Positions 26,161 through 33,747 of a stretch of DNA of 64,000 nucleotides are shown here, piece after piece. Every line of letters starts with the position of its first letter. The first letter of the stretch is position 1. Both the position numbers and the translations under genes were made by a program. Under the pieces are notes generated by a model, which searched no databases, was not told where the DNA came from, and saw nothing but the letters and a program-made list of their open reading frames with translations. Location: contig JAFEMX010000001.1 of the NCBI GenBank assembly GCA_016892645.1, positions 62,001 to 126,000 of the forward strand. The letters are read 5' to 3'. Source of the DNA: Micrococcaceae bacterium RIT 802. GTDB lineage: Bacteria; Actinomycetota; Actinomycetes; Actinomycetales; Micrococcaceae.

Positions 26161-26584
26161 GGTGTTCCGTGGCCGACGGCTCGCGCGCGGGCCGGGCGTC
26201 ACACAAAACGGTTCGGGGACCGTGCTCGTGGTGGCGTTGGTCACCGCGACGGTCTTCGGCCTCTTGGCAGTGTTGGCGGTCACCGCCGCAGCATCCGCGG
26301 CGGGCAGGGCTGCCAGCGCCGCGGACCTGGCGGCAGTGGCTGCCGCCGATGCCGCGCGGGGACTGTCCCCGGGCGATCCGTGTGGTGTTGCCGCGGAGGT
26401 CGCCACGCGCAATGGTGCACAGCTGGTGGAGTGCAGGAGGTCGGCACCCGGCGGTGTCATCATCGACGTCTGGACCGCGGTCGCCGCGGGTCCCGGAACG
26501 GCCTGGCTGGCTGGATTCGGTGTGGAAGGAACGGGCCGGTCCCGTGCCGGACCGCCGACGCGGCCGTGGCGACCGCCCGGCTAG
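26150..26584 (+). CDS. TadE/TadG-like protein of the Rv3654c type
   Basis: About 144 residues from ATG 26150 (a GTG at 26141 is an alternative). One hydrophobic helix (VLVVALVTATVFGLLAVLAV) is followed by AADLAAVAAADAA, the Rv3654c-family signature, and two Cys further on (GDPCGV and VECRRS) that could form a disulfide outside the cell. The C-terminus is Pro/Arg/Gly-rich. Last gene of the tad operon; its stop overlaps the convergent helicase gene's stop by 3-4 nt. Confidence 0.75.
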   Translation: MDDEVFRGRRLARGPGVTQNGSGTVLVVALVTATVFGLLAVLAVTAAASAAGRAASAADLAAVAAADAARGLSPGDPCGVAAEVATRNGAQLVECRRSAPGGVIIDVWTAVAAGPGTAWLAGFGVEGTGRSRAGPPTRPWRPPG

Positions 26585-28911
26585 TTCGCTTCGCGCTGGG
26601 CGTGCCGCAGCAACAGCCCCAGCAACGTGACGGCGCCGGCCTTGTCCAGGGGGTTGTTCCGGTTGCCGCACTTGGGTGACTGGACGCAGGACGGGCATCC
26701 GGCATCGCACTCGCAGGCCATGATCGCCTCGCGGGTCGCGCTCAACCACGTGGTGACGCGCTCGAAGGCGCGCTCCACGAATCCAGCGCCGCCCGGGTAG
26801 CCGTCGTAGACGAAGGTGGTCGGCATGCCGGTGTCCATGTGCAACGCGGTGGATACACCCCCGATGTCCCAGCGGTCGCTGGACGCCACCAACGGAAGCA
26901 TGCCGATGGAAGCATGTTCTGCGGCGTGCAGCGCTCCGGGGGCCGCATCGGGCAAAATACCCGCACTGGCCATTTCCCGCTCGGGCACGGTGAACCAGAT
27001 GGCTTTGGTGAAGAGGTCACGGGCATCGAGCTCCAGCGGCTCCTCGCCCAGCACCTCGTTGCTGGCCACCGCCTTGCGTTGGAAGGAGACCACCTGGGTG
27101 GTGACCTTGACGTCCCCGAAATGCACCTGGGTTGGGCCCCAATCACGGGTGCGTTGCGCCTCGAGCACGTCGATCGTGGTGATGTCACGGGCCTGCGTGT
27201 AGTAGTCGGGCGTTGCCCGGTTCACCAGCACGCAATGGTCCTGTTCGTTGAGCTCCTCCACCACGTAGGTCGAGCCTTGGTGGACATAGACGGCCCCCGT
27301 GTGCGCCTGGTATTGGGTTTGCGGCGAATCCATCGTCCCGAGCAGCGCGCCGGTCTGGGCATCGATGATGTTCATCGGCCCGCCTCCGTCCGCCCGGAGG
27401 TTCACCATCGAGGCGGCGCTTTCCGGGTGGGTCCAGAACCAGCCCGAGGGGCGGCGCCGCAGGTACCCGCGGTCGACCAGCGAATCCAGGAGTTCTCCTG
27501 CGGAGGGGCCGAAGAGCGGGACCTCCTCGAGTCGCAGTGGCTGTTCGGCGGCGGCGGCGCAGAGGTGCGGGCCCAACACGTAGGGATTGGATGGATCGAA
27601 GACGGTGGCCTCCACCGAGGCGTCGAAGATCGCCTCCGGATGGTGGACCAGGTAGGTATCCAGTGGATCGTCGCTGGCCACGAAGGCGGCTAGGGCATCC
27701 TGGCCGGCGCGTCCGGCGCGACCGATCTGCTGGAAGAAGGACGCCCTGGTCCCGGGCCAGCCGGCCACCAGCACGGTGTCCAGGCCGGCGACGTCGATGC
27801 CCAGTTCCAGCGCCGACGTCGAGGCGATCCCGAGCAGCTCGCCGCTGCGCAGCTGGCGCTCCAGGGCCCGCCGTTCCTCGGGAAGGTAGCCCGAGCGGTA
27901 GGCGGCGATCCGGCCAGGGAGGCTGGGGTGGACCTCGTCCACCAGGCGGCGGGCGATGGTGGAAATGGTCTCGGCGCCACGCCGTGACTTGATGAAGGCG
28001 ATGGTCCGGACCTGTGCGCTGACCAGATTGGCCAGCAGGTCCGCCGTCTCGGCGATGACCGTCCGCCGCACTGGTGCGCCGTTCTCTCCGCGCGAATCGG
28101 TCAACGGCGGCTCCCAGAGGGCGACGACGGTCTGGCCGTGGGGGGAAAAATCGGTGGTCACTTCCGAGGCCTCGGCGCCGATGAGCCGGCCGAAGGATCG
28201 TCCCGGTTCCGAACTTGTCGCCGACGCTCCGATGAACACCGGGTTCGCCCCGTAGTGGTCGCAGATCCGCCGGAGGCGCCGCAAGAGATTGGCGACATGG
28301 GAACCGAAGACGCCGCGGTAGCTGTGGGCTTCGTCCACGATGACATAGGACAGGCGCCGGAAGAAGCGGGCCCACGCCGGGTGATTGGGCAGGACGCCGA
28401 AGTGGAGCATGTCGGGATTGGTCAGGATGAAGTTCGCATGGTCGCGGATCCACCGGCGTTCGCCGGGGTCGGTGTCGCCGTCATACGTGGCGACTTTGAG
28501 CGTCGGCAGGCGCAGCCCGGCCAACGCAGATTGCTGGTCTGCGGCCAGGGCCTTGGTGGGGGACAGATAGAGCACCACGGCTCCGCTGGCCTGCAGGGTC
28601 ACGGTCTGATCGAGTTCCGCCCGGTGGATCGCATCGAGCGCCGGCAGCAGGTACGCCAGCGACTTGCCCGACGCCGTCCCCGTCGCCACGATGGTGTGGC
28701 GTCCCTCGTGGGCACTCATGGCCGCCTGCACTTGGTGCAGCCATGGGCTGGCGGCACCGGAGCGGGCCAGGGCCTCGACCACCTCGGGGTGCACCCAGTC
28801 GGGCCAGGGGCCGTGGACCGCCTCGCGGGCCGGCACGACGCGGACGTGCGTCAGCGTCTCCGGTGACACTCCGTGTCCGAGTTGGGCGACGAGTGGATGG
28901 TGTTCTGTCAC
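26581..28911 (-). CDS. DEAD/DEAH-box helicase with C-terminal DUF1998 Cys cluster (MrfA/Hrq1-like)
   Basis: 776 residues. SF2 motifs in order: ATGTASGKSLAY (I), IVDEAHSYRGVFG (II), GASATSSEP (III), IAFIKSRRGAET (IV), LELGIDVAGLDTV (V) and QQIGRAGRAGQ (VI). The C-terminal DUF1998 region ends with a Cys cluster CECDAGCPSCVQSPKCGN, a metal-binding site. The closest characterised relatives are MrfA of Bacillus and yeast Hrq1, 3'-5' helicases in DNA crosslink repair; the role here is inferred. GTG start with a CACAAT box 6 nt upstream. Follows the tad operon as in M. tuberculosis (Rv3649). Confidence 0.93.
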   Translation of the reverse strand: MTEHHPLVAQLGHGVSPETLTHVRVVPAREAVHGPWPDWVHPEVVEALARSGAASPWLHQVQAAMSAHEGRHTIVATGTASGKSLAYLLPALDAIHRAELDQTVTLQASGAVVLYLSPTKALAADQQSALAGLRLPTLKVATYDGDTDPGERRWIRDHANFILTNPDMLHFGVLPNHPAWARFFRRLSYVIVDEAHSYRGVFGSHVANLLRRLRRICDHYGANPVFIGASATSSEPGRSFGRLIGAEASEVTTDFSPHGQTVVALWEPPLTDSRGENGAPVRRTVIAETADLLANLVSAQVRTIAFIKSRRGAETISTIARRLVDEVHPSLPGRIAAYRSGYLPEERRALERQLRSGELLGIASTSALELGIDVAGLDTVLVAGWPGTRASFFQQIGRAGRAGQDALAAFVASDDPLDTYLVHHPEAIFDASVEATVFDPSNPYVLGPHLCAAAAEQPLRLEEVPLFGPSAGELLDSLVDRGYLRRRPSGWFWTHPESAASMVNLRADGGGPMNIIDAQTGALLGTMDSPQTQYQAHTGAVYVHQGSTYVVEELNEQDHCVLVNRATPDYYTQARDITTIDVLEAQRTRDWGPTQVHFGDVKVTTQVVSFQRKAVASNEVLGEEPLELDARDLFTKAIWFTVPEREMASAGILPDAAPGALHAAEHASIGMLPLVASSDRWDIGGVSTALHMDTGMPTTFVYDGYPGGAGFVERAFERVTTWLSATREAIMACECDAGCPSCVQSPKCGNRNNPLDKAGAVTLLGLLLRHAQREAN

Positions 28912-28951
28912 CGCATCATTGTGGCATCGACGGCCGACAGGTTGGCCGGGG

Positions 28952-29617
28952 TCAGTCCCGCTGGCCCTCGAGTGTCACCATCGTGCCGATGGGCGTCCAG
29001 CCCAGGTACTGGTACAGGGCCTGGCCGTCGACCGAGGCGACCAGCAGGCCTTCCTCGACGTCGTGTTCGAGCGCCAGGGACACCAGGGCGCGCATGACCA
29101 GGCTGCCCAGGCCCTTGCGGCGGAAATCGGGGGCAGTGATGATCCGGTCGAAGACGGCGAACTCCTCGACCACCGCGACATGTCCGCTGGCGGCGACGAC
29201 CTCGGGGTCGTCCTCGAGATGGACGGAGACGTAGGAGTGCTTGCCGTCACGCTCGGTTTCGATCGTGAAGCCCTCGAACGGGAGGGGGGACTCGACATCC
29301 TGGCCGTTCATGTCGACAACCATCAGCGCCTCGTCCGCTGCGACAACGCTCAGGCCGGCCGCTCGGGCCGCCTCGCTGACCGACTCGGAGTCGCCGGTGA
29401 CGACGGTGAGACGGCGCGCAGGGTGCTTGTTCAGGGTTTCACCGACGGCCACGAGCTCCTCGGAGGTGGGCTCGTGAATGATGTATTCCCAGTCGCCGCT
29501 GGTGTCATGGCGAAGGGCGGCATGGACGCGCCCTTCCTGGCGGCTTTCATAACCGCGCGCACCCACCCAGCCGGTGACCCAGGTGCCAATCAAATTGTCG
29601 TTTGCAGTCGATCCCAT
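28952..29617 (-). CDS. GNAT family N-acetyltransferase
   Basis: 221 residues. The C-terminal half is a GNAT fold with the acetyl-CoA binding RRKGLGSLVMRALVSLALE (R/Q-x-x-G-x-G/A). The N-terminal half (about 1-110) is a less conserved domain. The substrate is unknown. ATG 29617 was chosen because TAGTGT lies 7 nt before it (leaderless); the frame is open to 29698. Forty bp separate it from the helicase gene on the same strand. Confidence 0.85.
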   Translation of the reverse strand: MGSTANDNLIGTWVTGWVGARGYESRQEGRVHAALRHDTSGDWEYIIHEPTSEELVAVGETLNKHPARRLTVVTGDSESVSEAARAAGLSVVAADEALMVVDMNGQDVESPLPFEGFTIETERDGKHSYVSVHLEDDPEVVAASGHVAVVEEFAVFDRIITAPDFRRKGLGSLVMRALVSLALEHDVEEGLLVASVDGQALYQYLGWTPIGTMVTLEGQRD

Positions 29618-29782
29618 GCTTCCGACACTACCCGGTGCCGGGTGCCTGAGGGGAGCCGATGCCGTAACACTTTCCGTTCGGTAGTGAATTGTTAACATCG
29701 TCCCGTAGCTTCATCGCCGGGCGGTGAAAAGCCCGGGCCCGTAGCCGCAGTAGGAGCCGTTTGCGCGCATTACGCTTAACGG

Positions 29783-30709
29783 ATGTCCCAGCACCGCATC
29801 GTCCTCTTCTACGCCTTCACCCCGCTTGCCGATCCGGAGGCCATCCGCCTCTGGCAGCGTTCGCTGCTCGAACAGTGGGGGCTCCGGGGGCGCATCCTCA
29901 TCTCGAAGGACGGCATCAACGGAACCGCCGGCGGCGAGATCCGCGCCGTCAAGCAGTACGTGAAGGCCACCCGCGAGTACCCGGCCTTCCACCGGATGGA
30001 CATCAAGTGGAGCGACGGCTCGGCCGAGGACTTCCCGCGGATATCGGTCAAGGTCCGCGACGAGATCGTCTCCTTCGGCGCGCCGGGAGAGCTCACCGTG
30101 ACGGAAGACGGGGTACAGGGTGGTGGCCGGCATCTGAGCCCAGAGCAGCTGCACGAACTGGTGGACACCCGGCGGGCCGCCGGGGAAGAAGTGGTGTTCT
30201 TCGACGGGCGAAACGCCTTCGAAGCCCAGATCGGCAAGTTCAAGGACGCCGTGGTACCCCAGGTGGAGACGACGCACGATTTCATCCGGGAACTTGACTC
30301 CGGCAAGTACGACGGGCTCAAGGACCAGCCCGTGGTCACGTATTGCACCGGCGGCATCCGATGCGAGGTGCTCTCCTCCCTGATGGTCAATCGTGGCTTC
30401 CGCGAGGTCTACCAGCTCAAGGGGGGCATCGCCCGCTACGGCGAAAGGTACGGCGACAAGGGCCTATGGGAGGGATCGCTCTATGTCTTCGACCGGCGCA
30501 TGCACCTGGAGTTCACTCCGGATGCGGTAACCGTCGGCCGGTGCGTGGGATGCGAGGCCCCGACCAACAAGTTCGAGAACTGTGCCGTCCCATCCTGCCG
30601 AAAGCTGCGGCTGTTCTGTCCGGACTGCGCAGCCGATGACACCTTGCGGCTCTGTCCCGATTGCTATGCCTCCGGCCACCAGCCCGTCGAGGCGTCGAGC
30701 ACCTCCTGA
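29783..30709 (+). CDS. trhO: tRNA uridine(34) hydroxylase TrhO (rhodanese domain)
   Basis: 308 residues. Hydroxylates U34 of tRNA to ho5U using molecular oxygen. N-terminal ferredoxin-like domain ([12 protein letters not shown]), rhodanese domain with the active loop YCTGGIRCE holding the catalytic Cys, and a C-terminal zinc-like Cys region ([26 protein letters not shown]). TACGCT lies 6 nt before the ATG, a leaderless start. Its last 46 bp overlap the convergent GNAT gene tail to tail. Confidence 0.93.
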   Translation: MSQHRIVLFYAFTPLADPEAIRLWQRSLLEQWGLRGRILISKDGINGTAGGEIRAVKQYVKATREYPAFHRMDIKWSDGSAEDFPRISVKVRDEIVSFGAPGELTVTEDGVQGGGRHLSPEQLHELVDTRRAAGEEVVFFDGRNAFEAQIGKFKDAVVPQVETTHDFIRELDSGKYDGLKDQPVVTYCTGGIRCEVLSSLMVNRGFREVYQLKGGIARYGERYGDKGLWEGSLYVFDRRMHLEFTPDAVTVGRCVGCEAPTNKFENCAVPSCRKLRLFCPDCAADDTLRLCPDCYASGHQPVEASSTS

Positions 30710-31227
30710 TCGGCCTCCTCGACGGCGGAGACGGTGAAACCGCGGGCCAGGTAGTTGGCCAGTGCCGCGGGGCCGTCCAGTGAACAGGTGTGGACCCAGA
30801 CGCGGTGGACCTGGGTGAAACCCGCCCACCGGGTGTGCAGGTCCCAAGCACGCGCCGTTCCCTCCCCGAGCAGCGGCCCACCCAATCCGCGGCCTAGTTG
30901 TTCGGGGAACAGGCCGAAATAGACGATCTCCACCACGCCATCGGGTGAACCGGCGAGTTCGACGTAGCCGCCCGGTGCGCCGTCGACGGTCAGCACCCAC
31001 GTCTCGCTGCCCGGACGACCGACCACATCGGCCCACTCCCGGCGCGTCAGCGGCAGGCGGTCTGCCCAGTTCCATCCGCTGCCCACGGATCGGTAGAGGA
31101 ACTTGCTGAACTCGGGCGTGATGTCGCGAACGTGCTCGATGCGGCACCCCGCCGGCAGGACCCGCGACGAAGTGTGGAGGTCGTCGATGGACAGCATCTG
31201 CAGCGAAGTGGTGGTGACCTGGGGCAC
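30664..31227 (-). CDS. GNAT family N-acetyltransferase
   Basis: 187 residues from the GTG at 31227, chosen because GGAG lies 6 nt upstream; the open frame starts at 31257. GNAT features: [13 protein letters not shown] in beta-4, [23 protein letters not shown] for acetyl-CoA binding, and [23 protein letters not shown]. Substrate unknown. Its final 46 bp overlap the end of trhO on the other strand, so the two transcripts are complementary at their 3' ends. Confidence 0.85.
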   Translation of the reverse strand: MPQVTTTSLQMLSIDDLHTSSRVLPAGCRIEHVRDITPEFSKFLYRSVGSGWNWADRLPLTRREWADVVGRPGSETWVLTVDGAPGGYVELAGSPDGVVEIVYFGLFPEQLGRGLGGPLLGEGTARAWDLHTRWAGFTQVHRVWVHTCSLDGPAALANYLARGFTVSAVEEADQEVLDASTGWWPEA

Positions 31228-31293
31228 GGCAGCTCCTGGAAGTGTGTGGTGGGCCAATGCACCGGAAGCCTATCGGCCACTAGGCTCTGCAGC

Positions 31294-32964
31294 GTGAATA
31301 CTACGGAACCCTTCGCCGTCGTCGACCATGCCCCGCGCAGCGACGACCAGCAGCTGCTGGATGCGCTGGCCGATGACCTGCGTGCCGCGCGCTACCACCA
31401 CGACGCCGTGACCGCCCTCCTGGGCGAGTCCGCCCACGAGGCCCTCGGACGCGACCAGATAGTCCCGGCGATGCTGGCCGTCGACGATGCCATCTCCCGC
31501 GGGGAGTCGGCACCGCTGGTGTACCTGGTCAGGCTCTGGCTGCTGGGAATGCCCCTGGATCCCGGACAAGTGGGCGTCGCCCTCCCGCAGCTCGGGGCCG
31601 CCGGTGCCCTCCGGCTCGGGCTGATCGAGCCCGACGGCGGGCTGTTCCGCGCGGCCGTCGATGTCCGCCCCCATGCCAGCGACGCCGACGCCGAGGTCTG
31701 GGTCGCGAGCGACCTCGGAGCCCACCAGCGGCCGGGCGTCCTGGGGCGCGACCACGTGCTCGGCATCGGACGGGCATCGCTGACCTTGGCGCAGGCCGTG
31801 ATCCGGCGACCAGTGGAACGCGCGCTGGATCTGGGGACCGGCTGCGGCGTCCAGCTCTTCCATCTGCTGCCCCACTGCCGCCAGGTGGTCGCCACCGACG
31901 TCTCGGAGCGCGCCCTCGCATTCACCAGGTTCAACCTCCTGCTCAACCACCGGGCCCTCCACGTGGACCCGGACCATCTCGAGGACAGGGTCCAGCTCCG
32001 GCTGGGTTCCCTGCTCGAACCGGTGGCGGGGGAGCACTTCGATCTGGTGGTCTCGAATCCTCCGTTCGTGATCACCCCGCGGCATGCGGGGGAACGGCCC
32101 GAGGACCAGTACACCTACCGCGACGGCGGCATGGCCGGGGACTCGCTCGTCGAGTCACTCGTGCGGGGGCTTCCGGATGTCCTTGCACCCGGCGGCGAGG
32201 CGCAGATGCTGGCCAACTGGGAGATCGCCGACGCTCCCGCCGATGGGGTCGCCACGGGCACCCCCGGTTCCGGACCGGGCGACAAGTCCACCAGAGACAA
32301 CTCATCCGATGCGTGGAGCCGGAGGCCGCGGTCCTGGGTGCGGGAGGGGACCGAGGCGTGGTTCATCCAGCGGGACCGGACCGAACCTGCCCTGTATGCG
32401 GAGACCTGGTTGCGCGATGCCTCCCAGGGCCGGGACCGGGAAGCCTATGCCGCCTCCTACGCCGAATACCTCGCGGACTTCGCCGCGCGTCATGTGTCGG
32501 AGATCGGTTTCGGCATGCTCTGGTTGCGTCGTCCGGTGGTACCTGGCCGGATGCCGTTCGGTGTTCGGTTCGAGGAGATCACCCATCCGATCGAGCAGCC
32601 CATTGGGCCCCACCTCGGGGCCCAGATCGATGCAGCCGACTCGTTGGCGGATCGGGACGTGGCCGATCTGCTGCTCCATGTGGCGGACGATGTGACGGAG
32701 GAGCGGCACCAGCGTCCAGGAGCGGAGCACCCCGGAGTCATCCTCCTGCGCCAGGGTGCGGGGCTTCGCCGGACGACGCTGCTCTCCTCGCAGGAGGCGG
32801 GATTCGTGTCCGCCTGCGACGGGGAATTCACCGTCGGCGACCTGGCCCGGGCCGTGGCGTCGCTGACCGAGGGTGACCCCGACGAGACCGTCGAGAACCT
32901 ACTGGCCAGTGTTGGCCGACTCGTTACACAGGGGTTCCTGCCGGAAATGCGAAACAAAGGCTAA
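31294..32964 (+). CDS. Class I SAM-dependent methyltransferase (HemK/PrmC-like catalytic core)
   Basis: 556 residues. The Rossmann motif LDLGTGCGVQLFHLL is followed by SNPPFVITP, the NPPY/F motif of N-methyltransferases acting on planar amide or amino groups. An N-terminal domain of about 160 residues and a C-terminal winged-helix-like extension of about 200 residues are typical of a conserved actinobacterial methyltransferase of unknown target. GTG 31294 was chosen because TAGGCT lies 7 nt before it; the longer frame is antisense noise over the GNAT gene. Followed after 11 nt by the ArsR-type gene. Confidence 0.88.
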   Translation: MNTTEPFAVVDHAPRSDDQQLLDALADDLRAARYHHDAVTALLGESAHEALGRDQIVPAMLAVDDAISRGESAPLVYLVRLWLLGMPLDPGQVGVALPQLGAAGALRLGLIEPDGGLFRAAVDVRPHASDADAEVWVASDLGAHQRPGVLGRDHVLGIGRASLTLAQAVIRRPVERALDLGTGCGVQLFHLLPHCRQVVATDVSERALAFTRFNLLLNHRALHVDPDHLEDRVQLRLGSLLEPVAGEHFDLVVSNPPFVITPRHAGERPEDQYTYRDGGMAGDSLVESLVRGLPDVLAPGGEAQMLANWEIADAPADGVATGTPGSGPGDKSTRDNSSDAWSRRPRSWVREGTEAWFIQRDRTEPALYAETWLRDASQGRDREAYAASYAEYLADFAARHVSEIGFGMLWLRRPVVPGRMPFGVRFEEITHPIEQPIGPHLGAQIDAADSLADRDVADLLLHVADDVTEERHQRPGAEHPGVILLRQGAGLRRTTLLSSQEAGFVSACDGEFTVGDLARAVASLTEGDPDETVENLLASVGRLVTQGFLPEMRNKG

Positions 32965-32975
32965 AGTTTTTCCAC

Positions 32976-33617
32976 ATGACGCAGAACACATCCGTGGGAC
33001 GCCCGCCCGACGACGCGAGCATCCGACGACATACGGACAACCCGGTGGTCATCAGCGATCCGCAGGCCATCCGTGCCTTGGCCCACGAGGCGCGCCTGGA
33101 GGTCCTGGAGGAACTTTTCGCCTCCCAGACCACCCGCACGGCCACCGAGCTGGCCTCGCGGTGCAACCTGACCCCGAGCGCGATGAGCTACCACCTGCGC
33201 GCGCTGGAGAAATACGGATACGTCGAGCGCGCTGCCAGCGAGGGCGATGGCCGTGAGCGCCGCTGGAAGGCGGCGGGCGACCAGCTGGTGGTCGGTTCCC
33301 TGACCGATTCCATCGCCGCGAAGAACGCCTTCCTCAACGTCCAGCTCAATGCCTTCCGCGAGCGCCTGACCGCAGAGATCAACCGGCGTGACGCCGAACG
33401 CAAGGCGGGAATCGAACCCGCCCCGGGCAGGGCGCCCGTCCTGACCACGGGCATGGTCTTCCTGCGCAAGGAACTACAGGATGAGTTCGCCAAACGCGTC
33501 TATGCGCTGGTCGATGAATACGAGGCCATGGCCGAACCGGAAGAGCGCGGGGTGGAGGGAGAACGCGTCTACTACATGCTCTCGTTCCTGCCCGAAAAGC
33601 GCGGCACCGAAAGCTGA
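32976..33617 (+). CDS. ArsR-type winged-helix regulator
   Basis: 213 residues. Residues about 25-100 form a winged helix: IRALAHEARLEVLEELFA, then the recognition part ATELASRCNLTPSAMSYHLRAL and the wing YGYVERAASEGDGRERRWKA. The rest is helical and may bind a ligand or dimerise; it lacks the metal-binding Cys pairs of ArsR/SmtB. TAAAGT precedes the ATG by 8 nt, so it may have its own promoter besides read-through from the methyltransferase gene. Target unknown. Confidence 0.88.
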   Translation: MTQNTSVGRPPDDASIRRHTDNPVVISDPQAIRALAHEARLEVLEELFASQTTRTATELASRCNLTPSAMSYHLRALEKYGYVERAASEGDGRERRWKAAGDQLVVGSLTDSIAAKNAFLNVQLNAFRERLTAEINRRDAERKAGIEPAPGRAPVLTTGMVFLRKELQDEFAKRVYALVDEYEAMAEPEERGVEGERVYYMLSFLPEKRGTES

Positions 33618-33747
33618 TCTGCCGAACGCGGCGTTGGCCACACCGGATCGCGCGGCTTGCGGTGGGTGGCCCCGGACCGGCTAACCTAGTGCAAGAATGA
33701 GCAGGCGCGCCCCGTTTGGCGTGCCGTCAGTTGCAAATAGGAGTGTT

